The notes beneath the pieces were generated by a model. That model searched no databases. It saw nothing but the letters and a program-made list of their open reading frames with translations, and was not told where the DNA came from. This document shows positions 1-6,187 of a stretch of 8,384 nt of DNA, in pieces; position 1 is the first letter of the stretch, and every line of letters starts with the position of its first letter. Source of the DNA: Acidobacteriota bacterium (GTDB lineage: Bacteria > Acidobacteriota > Vicinamibacteria > Vicinamibacterales > JAFNAJ01); the NCBI GenBank assembly GCA_017860085.1, contig JAFNAJ010000096.1:1-8384 (forward strand), written 5' to 3'. The position numbers were made by a program, and so were the translations under genes.

Positions 1-1419
1 CGGGTCCAGCAGCCCCGTCGGGCGAACGACCTGCTCGGCAAAGACGCCTCCCGTCAGCCGCAGCTCGTAGTCGCCGGGCGTGGCCGACACGAAGACGACC
101 TGGCGGATGCCGCTCTCCTGGCTCCCGGTGTCAGGCGGACTGGCTGCCTCCACGGGCCGCTCGCGGGCAACGGCCCAGCCCACCGAGCCGGCGGCCTCGC
201 GCATGCCCCGTGTCGCGCGTCTCCACGATGCCGACGACTCCAGCTCCGCCAGGCCGACCCGTTCCTCCCACTCCTCGAAGGTGAGCGGGCGGTTGTCGAG
301 CGCCGACGGCAGGCGGAACCCGTACTCGACCAGCACCTCCTTGCGGCTGCGGTCGCCCTGGAACATCCCTCGCACCTGGGGCACGGTCTGGTGGCTCTCG
401 TCGATGATCACGAGGCAGTCTTCCGGCAGGTAGTCGAGCAACGTCGGCGGCGGCTCCCCCGCTCCCCGCCCGGTGAGGTGACGCGCGTAGTTCTCGATGC
501 CGTGGCAGTAGCCGATCTCCCGGATCATCTCGAGGTCGAACATCGTGCGCTGGTGCAGACGCTGCGCCTCGGGCAGCCGTCCCGCCGCCTCGAGCTGGGC
601 CCGTCGTTCCACGAGCTCGGTCTTGATGGCTTCGACGGCCAGCTTCAGCCGCTCGCGCGGCGTCACGAAGTGCGACTTCGGGTAGATGGCCATCCGGTCG
701 TGATGCCGCAGCGTGCGACCGGTCAGCGCATCCACCGACGCGAGATCGTCGATCTCGTTCCCGAAGAGCTCGATGCGCACGGCCTCCTCTTCGTACGACG
801 GGTAGACCTCGACGATGTCGCCGCGGACCCGGAAGGTGCCTCGCCCGAACTCGTGGTCGTTGCGCTCGTACTGCATCTCGACCAGCTTCCGCAGCACGTC
901 GTCACGACCGATGCGCTGCCCGCGCTCGAGGGTCAGCAGCATGCCATAGTAGGCTTCCGGCGATCCCAGCCCGTAGATGCACGACACGCTGGCCACGATG
1001 ACCACGTCGCGCCGCTCGAACAGCGACCGCGTCGCCGACAGCCGCATGCGGTCGATCTCGTCGTTGATGGTCGCTTCCTTCTCGATGTACGAGTCGGTCG
1101 TCGGTACGTAGGCCTCGGGCTGGTAGTAGTCGTAGTACGACACGAAATACTCGACCGCGTTATGAGGAAAGAAGCGCCGGAATTCCTGGTAGAGCTGTGC
1201 CGCCAGCGTCTTGTTGTGGACCATCACCAGGGTCGGGCGATTGACCCGGGCAATGGTCTGCGCCATCGTGAAGGTCTTGCCCGACCCGGTCACGCCGAGG
1301 AGCACCTGGGCGCGTACCCGGTCCCCGAGCCCCAGCACGAGCTCGTCGATGGCGCGCGGCTGGTCACCTCGCAGCTCGAAATCAGTGACGAGGCGGAACT
1401 TGTCGTATCGGGAGGGCAT
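1..1419 (-). CDS. uvrB: UvrABC excinuclease subunit B (UvrB), N-terminal part, cut by window edge
   Basis: UvrB is the DNA-loading, helicase-fold subunit of nucleotide excision repair: UvrA hands it damaged DNA and it then recruits UvrC. The 473 visible codons stay in frame to base 1. Seen in order: an N-terminus reading KFRLVTDFELRGDQPRAI (residues 7-24), Walker A GVTGSGKT (42-49), the aromatic beta-hairpin YYDYYQPEAYVP (95-106) that clamps DNA, RMRLSATR (124-131), the DESH Walker B box (340-343), VSATPGDYEL (444-453) and VVRPTGLLDP (464-473). The second RecA-like domain and the C-terminal UVR motif should lie beyond the window. Between FEEW (381-384) and VVFVSATPG (441-449) there are about 56 residues where E. 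coli UvrB has about 6. The ATG at 1419 puts the conserved N-terminus at the usual distance; no clear Shine-Dalgarno precedes it. The gene lies downstream of the VWA gene, separated from it by an inverted-repeat element. Confidence 0.97.
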   Translation of the reverse strand, partial: MPSRYDKFRLVTDFELRGDQPRAIDELVLGLGDRVRAQVLLGVTGSGKTFTMAQTIARVNRPTLVMVHNKTLAAQLYQEFRRFFPHNAVEYFVSYYDYYQPEAYVPTTDSYIEKEATINDEIDRMRLSATRSLFERRDVVIVASVSCIYGLGSPEAYYGMLLTLERGQRIGRDDVLRKLVEMQYERNDHEFGRGTFRVRGDIVEVYPSYEEEAVRIELFGNEIDDLASVDALTGRTLRHHDRMAIYPKSHFVTPRERLKLAVEAIKTELVERRAQLEAAGRLPEAQRLHQRTMFDLEMIREIGYCHGIENYARHLTGRGAGEPPPTLLDYLPEDCLVIIDESHQTVPQVRGMFQGDRSRKEVLVEYGFRLPSALDNRPLTFEEWEERVGLAELESSASWRRATRGMREAAGSVGWAVARERPVEAASPPDTGSQESGIRQVVFVSATPGDYELRLTGGVFAEQVVRPTGLLDP

Positions 1420-1437
1420 CGGCGGCGTGGACCGTCG

Positions 1438-1446
1438 ATCGTACCA
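1438..1446 (-). promoter_or_regulatory. Possible extended -10 (TGGTACGAT) for uvrB
   Basis: On the minus strand TGGTACGAT fits an extended -10 (TGn plus a hexamer matching TATAAT at 4 of 6). It lies 19 bases upstream of the uvrB ATG, outside the inverted-repeat element. No good -35 is seen at 16-18 bases. A second -10-like hexamer, TAGAAT (1464-1469, minus; 5 of 6), lies inside the element arm and also points at uvrB. No SOS box of the CTGT-N8-ACAG type was found in 1420-1571. Weak evidence from sequence match only. Confidence 0.2.
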
Positions 1447-1449
1447 CAC

Positions 1450-1562
1450 GGGGTCAGATCTTGATTCTATGCAGCGCCGGTTCGGCGACGACGCAGCCCT
1501 CGGGACCGCCCGAACAACAGTCCCCAGCTCGAGGGCGCTGCATAGAATCAAGATCTGACCCC
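1450..1562. repeat. MITE/REPIN-like element with perfect 29-bp terminal inverted repeats
   Basis: The left arm (1450-1478, beginning GGGGTCAGATCTTGATTC) is the exact reverse complement of the right arm (1534-1562, ending CAAGATCTGACCCC). A 55-base spacer separates them, and it carries a nested inverted repeat, GTTCGG (1480-1485) with CCGAAC (1510-1515), so the folded strand would be branched. The whole 113 bp holds no gene and fills the gap between the VWA stop (9 bases away) and the uvrB start (30 bases away). Its arms are more AT-rich than the surroundings, which suggests transfer. No target duplication is evident in the flanks. Short G-run palindromes of this form are often mobilised in trans by Y1 (RAYT/IS200-like) transposases; from memory, GGGGTCAGA-type repeats are common in acidobacterial intergenic DNA, which I cannot verify here. 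As RNA the arms would form a very strong hairpin that could end VWA transcription. There is no T-tract. Confidence 0.85.
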
Positions 1563-1571
1563 AGGCAGCTG

Positions 1572-2486
1572 CTAGGGCTGGGATCCGGGTCGGTAGGGCG
1601 CGAAGTAGCCGCGACGCGTCCTGACCTTGGCCCCCTTCAGTTCGGGCCGTGTCAGGCGAACCTCCACCTCGCGCCAGGCGCCGTCGGCACGCCGGTCGGT
1701 CGACACGTAGCCGAGGGTGTAGCGCGCGTTCAACTCCTGGAAGATCTTGTCGTAGGCCTCGTCCAGCTGCTTGATCGACATCGGGAAGATCGCCTGCCCG
1801 CCGGTCGACTCCGCCAGTTGTTGGAGCCGCAGCCGCTGCTCCATGCGGCTCGACGAGGGCTGGTGCTCCAGGAACCCGACCGCGTAGACCGTGACATCGG
1901 ACGCCTTGATCAGGGACAGCGCCTCGGCAAAGCTCATGGTGCTGCTGGTGTCGCCTCCATCCGTGTAGATCACGAGGACCTTCTGTCCCGTCTGGTCCTG
2001 CGATCCATCGAGGTACACCCCCAGCGCATCGTACAGGGCCGTCCACCCGTCCGGCTTCCGGCTGCGCAGGCGCTCGACGAGCCTCGGAAAGTCGCGTGGT
2101 CCGAAGCGCGCCGCGCGAACCTCGGTGTCGAAGTCGACCAGAGTGATGTCTTCGGCGCGCTCCTGCGTGTTGAGGAACTTGATGGCGGCGCTTCGAGAGA
2201 ACGACAGGTCCTCGGTCATGCTGCCGCTGCAGTCGAACAAAAGCCCCAGGTGCAGGGGGCGCGCGTCATCCGCATCACCCTGCGCGAAGTACCAGACGGG
2301 CTGCGGGGTGCCGCGCTCGACCACCTCGAAGTCGTCGACGGTGAGCCCCGACACGGGGGTCCCCTTGCGGTCGACGACGGTGACGCCGAAGTGCACCAGC
2401 TCGACGCCCGTGCGATAGACGGGCTGGGCCTCGGCCAGACCGCTCGTGACGACGAGCCCCAGACCCACCAAGATCGGGAGGATCAC
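1572..2486 (-). CDS. Secreted VWA-domain protein (acidobacterial VWFA-related family)
   Basis: This is a 304-residue protein with a hydrophobic N-terminus (residues 1-18) ending in AEA, which suggests signal peptidase I cleavage near residue 20 and export. Residues 21-70 form a beta-rich lead-in (PVSGLTVDDFEVVE, 44-57) characteristic of the VWFA-related domain expanded in Acidobacteriota. The VWA domain spans about 78-255 with an intact metal-ion adhesion site: DCSGS (D85, S87, S89), T149 in GWTALYDAL, and D176 in YTDGGD. A short beta tail ends RRGYFAPYRP. VWA domains with a complete MIDAS bind divalent metal and usually mediate protein contacts; the ligand is unknown. The start is GTG at 2486. 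An in-frame TAG nine bases upstream of it excludes a longer protein. The signal n-region has no Lys or Arg, so a slightly different start (for example codon 6 or 7) is possible but would shorten the signal. No good promoter or ribosome site was recognised. Confidence 0.9.
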   Translation of the reverse strand: MILPILVGLGLVVTSGLAEAQPVYRTGVELVHFGVTVVDRKGTPVSGLTVDDFEVVERGTPQPVWYFAQGDADDARPLHLGLLFDCSGSMTEDLSFSRSAAIKFLNTQERAEDITLVDFDTEVRAARFGPRDFPRLVERLRSRKPDGWTALYDALGVYLDGSQDQTGQKVLVIYTDGGDTSSTMSFAEALSLIKASDVTVYAVGFLEHQPSSSRMEQRLRLQQLAESTGGQAIFPMSIKQLDEAYDKIFQELNARYTLGYVSTDRRADGAWREVEVRLTRPELKGAKVRTRRGYFAPYRPGSQP

Positions 2487-2607
2487 GGGCCTAGCCTACC
2501 ACTACTTCGGCGCCCAGATTCTCCCGATGGTCGAGGCAGATGACGGACCTCGGCCCGCGGCCCGGGCCCGGCCACCGTGGGGGCCTGTCGGGAGCATGAA
2601 AAACCCG

Positions 2608-2632
2608 TGGACACGTGCTCCAAGGGTATAAT
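2608..2632 (+). promoter_or_regulatory. Sigma-70-type promoter for the DHH gene (perfect TATAAT)
   Basis: A consensus TATAAT lies at 2627-2632, conspicuous in such GC-rich DNA. The best -35 match, TGGACA (2608-2613, 5 of 6), is only 13 bases upstream, shorter than the usual 16-18, so the true -35 may be weak or activator-dependent. The palindrome CACGTG (2612-2617) falls between them. Predicted transcription start is near 2639, giving a leader of about 44 bases before the ATG at 2683. The rest of the divergent gap, 2487-2607, holds overlapping GC palindromes (2559-2571) but no convincing promoter for the VWA gene. Confidence 0.5.
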
Positions 2633-2682
2633 TGGAAGTTTGCCGGCAATGGCTGGTGCCTCGCCGCCGTTGCCACACATCT

Positions 2683-4125
2683 ATGAAGTGCCTCGCGGTC
2701 TGCCAGGGCGAGTTGGTCGTGCGCACGCTCGACCAGGCGCTCATCCCGGCCTACGACGTGGAGTTCATCGTCGAGAGCCGGCCCCTCGCGCGGAAGCTCC
2801 ACGACGCCGGGCTCGCCGTGACGGCCGCCGACCCGCGACGCGTGGACACCTACCTGAAGGCGGACGTCACGCCCGGCACGGTCGTGCTCATCGAGGACAA
2901 CGGCCGTCGCAGCCTCCGCCGAATCGTGGGCGCCGCGCGTGACGCGGGCGCAACGCTCGTCTATGTGATCAACACGTCGCCCAACACGTGGCGCACCGAC
3001 GAGGTCCGGGCGCACTTCCCCGAAATCAACCAGCTGCCGCTCGCCGCCCTCGTCGGGGCCACGCTGTCCACCGAGTTGGGCCGGTCGCTCACCCGCGCAC
3101 GGGTGCAGCAGTACCAGCGGTACTTCGCCGACGCGAGCCGCGTGCTGATCCTGCTGCACAACGATCCCGATCCCGATGCCATGGCAAGCGGCCTCGCGCT
3201 CCGCAGCATCCTCCGCCGCACCAAGACCACGGCCGTCATCGGCGCGCTCCAGGGCGTGACGCGGCCCGAGAACCTGCGCATGGCCAACCTGCTCGACATC
3301 CACGTCGAGGATGTGACGGCCGCCTCGTTTGCCGAGTTCGACCGCATCGCCACCGTCGACGTGCAGCCGCACTACTTCGGCAGCCTGCTGCCGCGCGCCG
3401 ACCTCGTGATCGACCACCATCCCGAGCAGTCCGGCTACAGCGCGGTGTTCAAGGACATCCGCGCCAACTACGGCTCGACGTCGACGATCCTCACCGAGCA
3501 CCTGCGCGCGGTGGACGTGAACGTGTCCGAACGCACCGCAACCGCGATGCTGTATGCCATCAAGTCGGACACGCTGTTCTTCGCGCGGCAGACGAACCCG
3601 GCGGATCTCGAGGCGTTCACGTACCTCTACAGCCACGCCGATCCGACGCTGATCCGGAAGATGGAAGGCGCCGAGATCACCGTGGAGCGGCTCGGTTCCG
3701 TGCGCCAGGCCCTCGACCGCGGGGCGCTCGCCGACCAGGTGTTCTGCTCCTACATGGGCGACGTGGTGCGCGAGGACCTCATCGCGTACGTGGCCGACTT
3801 CTTCCTGCAGGTCGAGGACGCCAAGTGGACCATCGTCGCAGGCAACGTCAACGGCAACTTCGTGACGTCGGTCCGCAACCTCGGCTACTCGCGGAATGCC
3901 GGGGAGTTCGTGAAGCGCTGGTTCTCGGACATCGGCAGCGCCGGTGGCCACCGGGCGATGGCGAAGGCCGTTGTGCCGATGGATCGTTTCGTGGCGAAAT
4001 TCGGCGCGCTCGAGGCGCCCGACATGACGGCCAAGCTGCGAGACCTGGCGACGACCTTCCTGCGCGAGACCCAGACCGACAAGAAGAAAGACGCCCGCCA
4101 GCCCACCCAGGCGACGAGCGCCTGA
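2683..4125 (+). CDS. DHH/DHHA1 phosphoesterase with N-terminal TrkA-N-like domain
   Basis: This is a 480-residue cytoplasmic protein. Residues 1-97 alternate beta and alpha like a TrkA-N/RCK Rossmann fold, but the usual glycine-rich loop reads CQGELVVR (7-14), so nucleotide binding is doubtful. Residues 155-300 form the DHH domain: motif I HNDPDPDA (159-166), motif II D226 in VDVQP, the namesake DHH (244-246), YGSTSTIL (263-270) and SD (295-296). These residues would hold the two Mn ions, so catalysis looks intact. The DHHA1 domain ends in the substrate-binding GGH (421-423). Relatives include NrnA-type nanoRNA/pAp phosphatases and c-di-AMP phosphodiesterases, so the substrate could be short RNA, pAp or a cyclic dinucleotide; sequence alone does not decide. 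The Lys-rich, Gln/Thr-rich tail (466-480) looks disordered. ATG 2683 was preferred to the upstream TTG 2632, which overlaps the -10 box. No Shine-Dalgarno is seen. Monocistronic, divergent from the VWA gene. Confidence 0.9.
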   Translation: MKCLAVCQGELVVRTLDQALIPAYDVEFIVESRPLARKLHDAGLAVTAADPRRVDTYLKADVTPGTVVLIEDNGRRSLRRIVGAARDAGATLVYVINTSPNTWRTDEVRAHFPEINQLPLAALVGATLSTELGRSLTRARVQQYQRYFADASRVLILLHNDPDPDAMASGLALRSILRRTKTTAVIGALQGVTRPENLRMANLLDIHVEDVTAASFAEFDRIATVDVQPHYFGSLLPRADLVIDHHPEQSGYSAVFKDIRANYGSTSTILTEHLRAVDVNVSERTATAMLYAIKSDTLFFARQTNPADLEAFTYLYSHADPTLIRKMEGAEITVERLGSVRQALDRGALADQVFCSYMGDVVREDLIAYVADFFLQVEDAKWTIVAGNVNGNFVTSVRNLGYSRNAGEFVKRWFSDIGSAGGHRAMAKAVVPMDRFVAKFGALEAPDMTAKLRDLATTFLRETQTDKKKDARQPTQATSA

Positions 4126-4146
4126 CGGTGCCCTGGCGGATCAGGC
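4108..4146. terminator. Possible bidirectional terminator at convergent gene ends
   Basis: Two alternative hairpins span the 15-bp gap between convergent genes. CAGGCG (4108-4113) pairs with CGCCTG (4119-4124) around a 5-base loop. GCCTGA (4120-4125) pairs with TCAGGC (4141-4146), joining the two TGA stops in an inverted repeat. Neither is followed by a T-tract on either strand, so classical intrinsic termination is not shown. A third small stem (GCCCC 4145-4149 with GGGGC 4153-4157) lies in the patatin-like gene's last codons. Confidence 0.25.
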
Positions 4147-5619
4147 CCCACCGGGGCGGAGGTCGAGATCGTCGATCGAGGCCCCCGGCCGTGCGGCGGT
4201 GACCTGCTCGCCGCTGGCACCGACCACCGGCTCGATGAACTGCCGGTAGGCGTCCTCGTAGCCGCGGTTCATCAGCTCGCGAATGGTGAAGGCGCGGTCG
4301 GACCGTTCGTCGTAGCCGCCCGCGAAGTCGAAGGGCCCGAGCGGGTTGTGCGTCGGCCTGACTTCGAACACCCCGTGGAACCGCCACCCATGCGCCGAGA
4401 GCGCGTCGCGCACGCTCGCAGCCTCGGCCGCGACCACCGTCTCGCCCACGCGCGACCGCGGATCGAGACGAGGTGCCGCCAGCCCGTGAGGTCCCTCGAG
4501 CGGCGGTGCGGCTGTTGCGACGATGACCTGCGTGGCACCGGCCGCCGAGACCTCCTCGAGCAGGCGTCCGACGAGGCCGGTCCGATCGCACAGCCGGTGG
4601 GTCTCGCCGCGCCAGTAGCTCTCGGGTGAGAACGACATCGGGTGCGGCTCGCACACCGGCGCCACGACCAACGCCCCGGCGATGGCGTCGGCCAGGTGGT
4701 CACGCCCGAGCGCGGCGAGGTCGACGAGCTCCTCCTGACGTCGGCGGCCCTGGAGTGAACTGCCATCGCCACCAAACGCGCTCCGGTAGGGCTCACCGAG
4801 CAGCGCGAACACGAGGTCGCGCCGGGCGTCCATGTCGTGGACGGCCACCAGCAGCTCGCGATAGCCCGGCTGCCCGAGGCTGTCGGCCAGCAGCTCGCTG
4901 TAGCGACGGCTCAAGTCGCCGGCCCTGGGCTGCGCGATCGGTGCGGCGCCGCGAATCGCCTGCCAGAAGGTGGCGCCCACGTGCGCCATCGGCGTCTCCG
5001 CGTCGAACGGCGCGCCGAGCACCTTCCAGAGGAGCGAGCCGCGCACTCGACGACGCCCCTTTCGCCCCGCGAGGCCCGCCACCACGAGAACGCCGGCCAC
5101 GACCACGATCAGTCCCGTGACCACCCGGGGGACGATCGACGACAGCAATCCGCCCGACACGAGCCGCGTGGCCAGCGACGTGTACGACGCCACCATCCCG
5201 TGCGTCGCCTCGGGTGCCGCCAGCTGCGCGAGCAGGATGAAAGGATAGGCCACGCCCAAGACGGCCCAGAGCGCGAGGGGCAACAGCAACGCAAGGAGCA
5301 CTGCGCCGAGCACCGTGCCTACAACGCGCCACAGCGGCCGCCAGCGATAGAACGCCTGGGGCGCTCGGCGCGAGAGCCACAAGCCATCGGCATCCCAGAG
5401 GCGGCTGCCAGCATCCACCGCGGCGAACATGGCCGTCGCGGCCCCGATGCCGCGCCCAGCCACCAGGTCGACGCGGACGCCAGCCTCCTGGAACGCTCGC
5501 AGGACGCCGGCATGGTACGCACCGGCGGTGCCGGTCCCCGTGAACACCAGGGCCGTGCGCTGGTGCGGAGAGTACGGGGTGGGCCGATCGGCCTGGGCGT
5601 GTGCGCTAATGGCCGTCAC
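4141..5619 (-). CDS. Patatin-like membrane protein lacking the catalytic serine
   Basis: This is a 492-residue protein. The patatin oxyanion-loop region is clear: TALVFTGTGTAGAYHAGVLRA holds GTGTAG at 28-33, followed by the beta-strand VDLVAGRGIGA (50-60). Patatins have GxSxG there with a nucleophilic Ser; here the codon at 5449-5451 gives Gly57 (GRGIG). The second dyad motif, normally DGG or DGA, appears only as DFAGGYD (431-437). Lipid hydrolysis by the usual Ser-Asp dyad is therefore unlikely, and this may be a pseudo-enzyme or a binding or scaffold protein. A hydrophobic stretch at 99-134 (one or two membrane spans) and another at 161-184, followed by a basic GRKGRRRVRG segment, interrupt the fold and imply inner-membrane anchoring. 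The GTG start at 5619 overlaps the greA stop (shared GTGA), suggesting translational coupling. An open frame continues upstream to 5757 inside greA, but extending it would add Arg/Gln-rich sequence without patatin character. General family assignment is firm; function is not. Confidence 0.85.
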   Translation of the reverse strand: MTAISAHAQADRPTPYSPHQRTALVFTGTGTAGAYHAGVLRAFQEAGVRVDLVAGRGIGAATAMFAAVDAGSRLWDADGLWLSRRAPQAFYRWRPLWRVVGTVLGAVLLALLLPLALWAVLGVAYPFILLAQLAAPEATHGMVASYTSLATRLVSGGLLSSIVPRVVTGLIVVVAGVLVVAGLAGRKGRRRVRGSLLWKVLGAPFDAETPMAHVGATFWQAIRGAAPIAQPRAGDLSRRYSELLADSLGQPGYRELLVAVHDMDARRDLVFALLGEPYRSAFGGDGSSLQGRRRQEELVDLAALGRDHLADAIAGALVVAPVCEPHPMSFSPESYWRGETHRLCDRTGLVGRLLEEVSAAGATQVIVATAAPPLEGPHGLAAPRLDPRSRVGETVVAAEAASVRDALSAHGWRFHGVFEVRPTHNPLGPFDFAGGYDERSDRAFTIRELMNRGYEDAYRQFIEPVVGASGEQVTAARPGASIDDLDLRPGGA

Positions 5620-6089
5620 TCGTCGTCGCCGCCGTGGATCGTCGTCAGCTTGAGAACCTCGTAGAGCCGCTCGCCGTTCGGCGCCCTGACATGCACCTCG
5701 TCGCCCGCTTCCTTGTTGAGGAGGGCGCGGCCGATCGGCGAGGCCGTCGAGATCCACCCGCGGTCGCCGTCGGCGTCCTCCGGCATCACCAACTGGTAGA
5801 CGAGCGTCTCGCCGTCGGCGTCCTTGAGGTGGACGGTCGACCCGAGGCCGACGCGGTCCCTGGGAATGCGATCGAGATTCAGCAGCGACAGCTGGGCGAC
5901 GCGCTGCTTCAGCATCCCGATGCGCGCCTGGAGGTACTCCTGGCGCTCCTTCGCGGCCTTGTACTCGGCGTTCTCGCGAAGGTCGCCGTGCTCGCGTGCA
6001 CGCTGGATCTCTTTCGGCAGCTGGGTCTTGAGCTCGAGCTCCAGCTCACGAATCTCATCTTCGAACCGCTTGACGAGCTGCGCCTTCAT
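5616..6089 (-). CDS. greA: Transcription elongation factor GreA
   Basis: This is a 157-residue protein, full length for GreA (about 158). GreA enters the secondary channel of RNA polymerase and stimulates cleavage of backtracked transcripts. Residues 1-75 form the coiled-coil finger; its tip, HGDLRENAEY (34-43), keeps the acidic pair D36 and E39 that coordinates the catalytic Mg in the polymerase. Residues 80-157 form the FKBP-like C-terminal domain that docks on polymerase, with the family signature ISTASPIGRALLNKEAGDEV (113-132). ATG 6089 was chosen because it begins the conserved MKAQL.. helix; an in-frame GTG at 6134 would add 15 residues outside the family. No Shine-Dalgarno is obvious. 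It is the first gene of a two-gene unit with the patatin-like gene, and is divergent from the RNA methyltransferase. Confidence 0.96.
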   Translation of the reverse strand: MKAQLVKRFEDEIRELELELKTQLPKEIQRAREHGDLRENAEYKAAKERQEYLQARIGMLKQRVAQLSLLNLDRIPRDRVGLGSTVHLKDADGETLVYQLVMPEDADGDRGWISTASPIGRALLNKEAGDEVHVRAPNGERLYEVLKLTTIHGGDDE

Positions 6090-6187
6090 GCTGGTTGAGT
6101 CCGTCCAAGTATCGGTGGACCTTGAGTTTAGCACATCTGGTATGCTGGGCTTGGCTCGACGCCATCCCCTGGCCGCGCCGCTCGCCC
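6090..6187. promoter_or_regulatory. Divergent promoter region between greA and the RNA methyltransferase
   Basis: These 98 bases must hold both promoters. Toward the methyltransferase, TGGTATGCT (6138-6146, plus) fits an extended -10 (TATGCT, 4 of 6). Toward greA, TGCTAAACT (minus, 6135-6127) also fits an extended -10 (TAAACT, 4 of 6). The two overlap the same tract, the only AT-richer part of the gap. Neither has a good -35 at standard spacing. An inverted repeat, GTCCA (6103-6107) with TGGAC (6116-6120), and a direct repeat TTGAGT (6095-6100 and 6122-6127) lie in the predicted greA leader and could be operator sequence. Matches are modest. Confidence 0.35.

Noticed and set aside
391..1464. 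Long plus-strand open frame (357 codons) opposite uvrB
   Set aside because: It lies antisense to an unmistakable UvrB and its His/Arg/Val-rich translation matches no family; it follows from third-position GC bias.
1502..1530. SOS/LexA box upstream of uvrB
   Set aside because: A few ACAG or GAAC half-sites occur, but no complete CTGT-N8-ACAG or CGAAC-type palindrome is present.
1463..1558. Short open frames running through the inverted-repeat element
   Set aside because: They have no ribosome site or family match, and the perfect terminal repeats explain the sequence better.
1450..1562. CRISPR repeat pair
   Set aside because: The two 29-bp copies are inverted, not direct, there are only two, and no cas gene is nearby.
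1461..2543. Long plus-strand open frame (360 codons) opposite the VWA gene
   Set aside because: Antisense to a VWA gene with an intact MIDAS; no recognisable domain, and it begins inside the inverted-repeat element.
2491..3951. Minus-strand open frame (486 codons) opposite the DHH gene
   Set aside because: Antisense to a gene with all DHH/DHHA1 motifs; the composition is typical of a shadow frame.
5620..5757. N-terminal extension of the patatin-like protein inside greA
   Set aside because: The added 46 residues are Arg/Gln-rich, lie in the greA coding region and have no family character; the GTG overlapping the greA stop is the better start.
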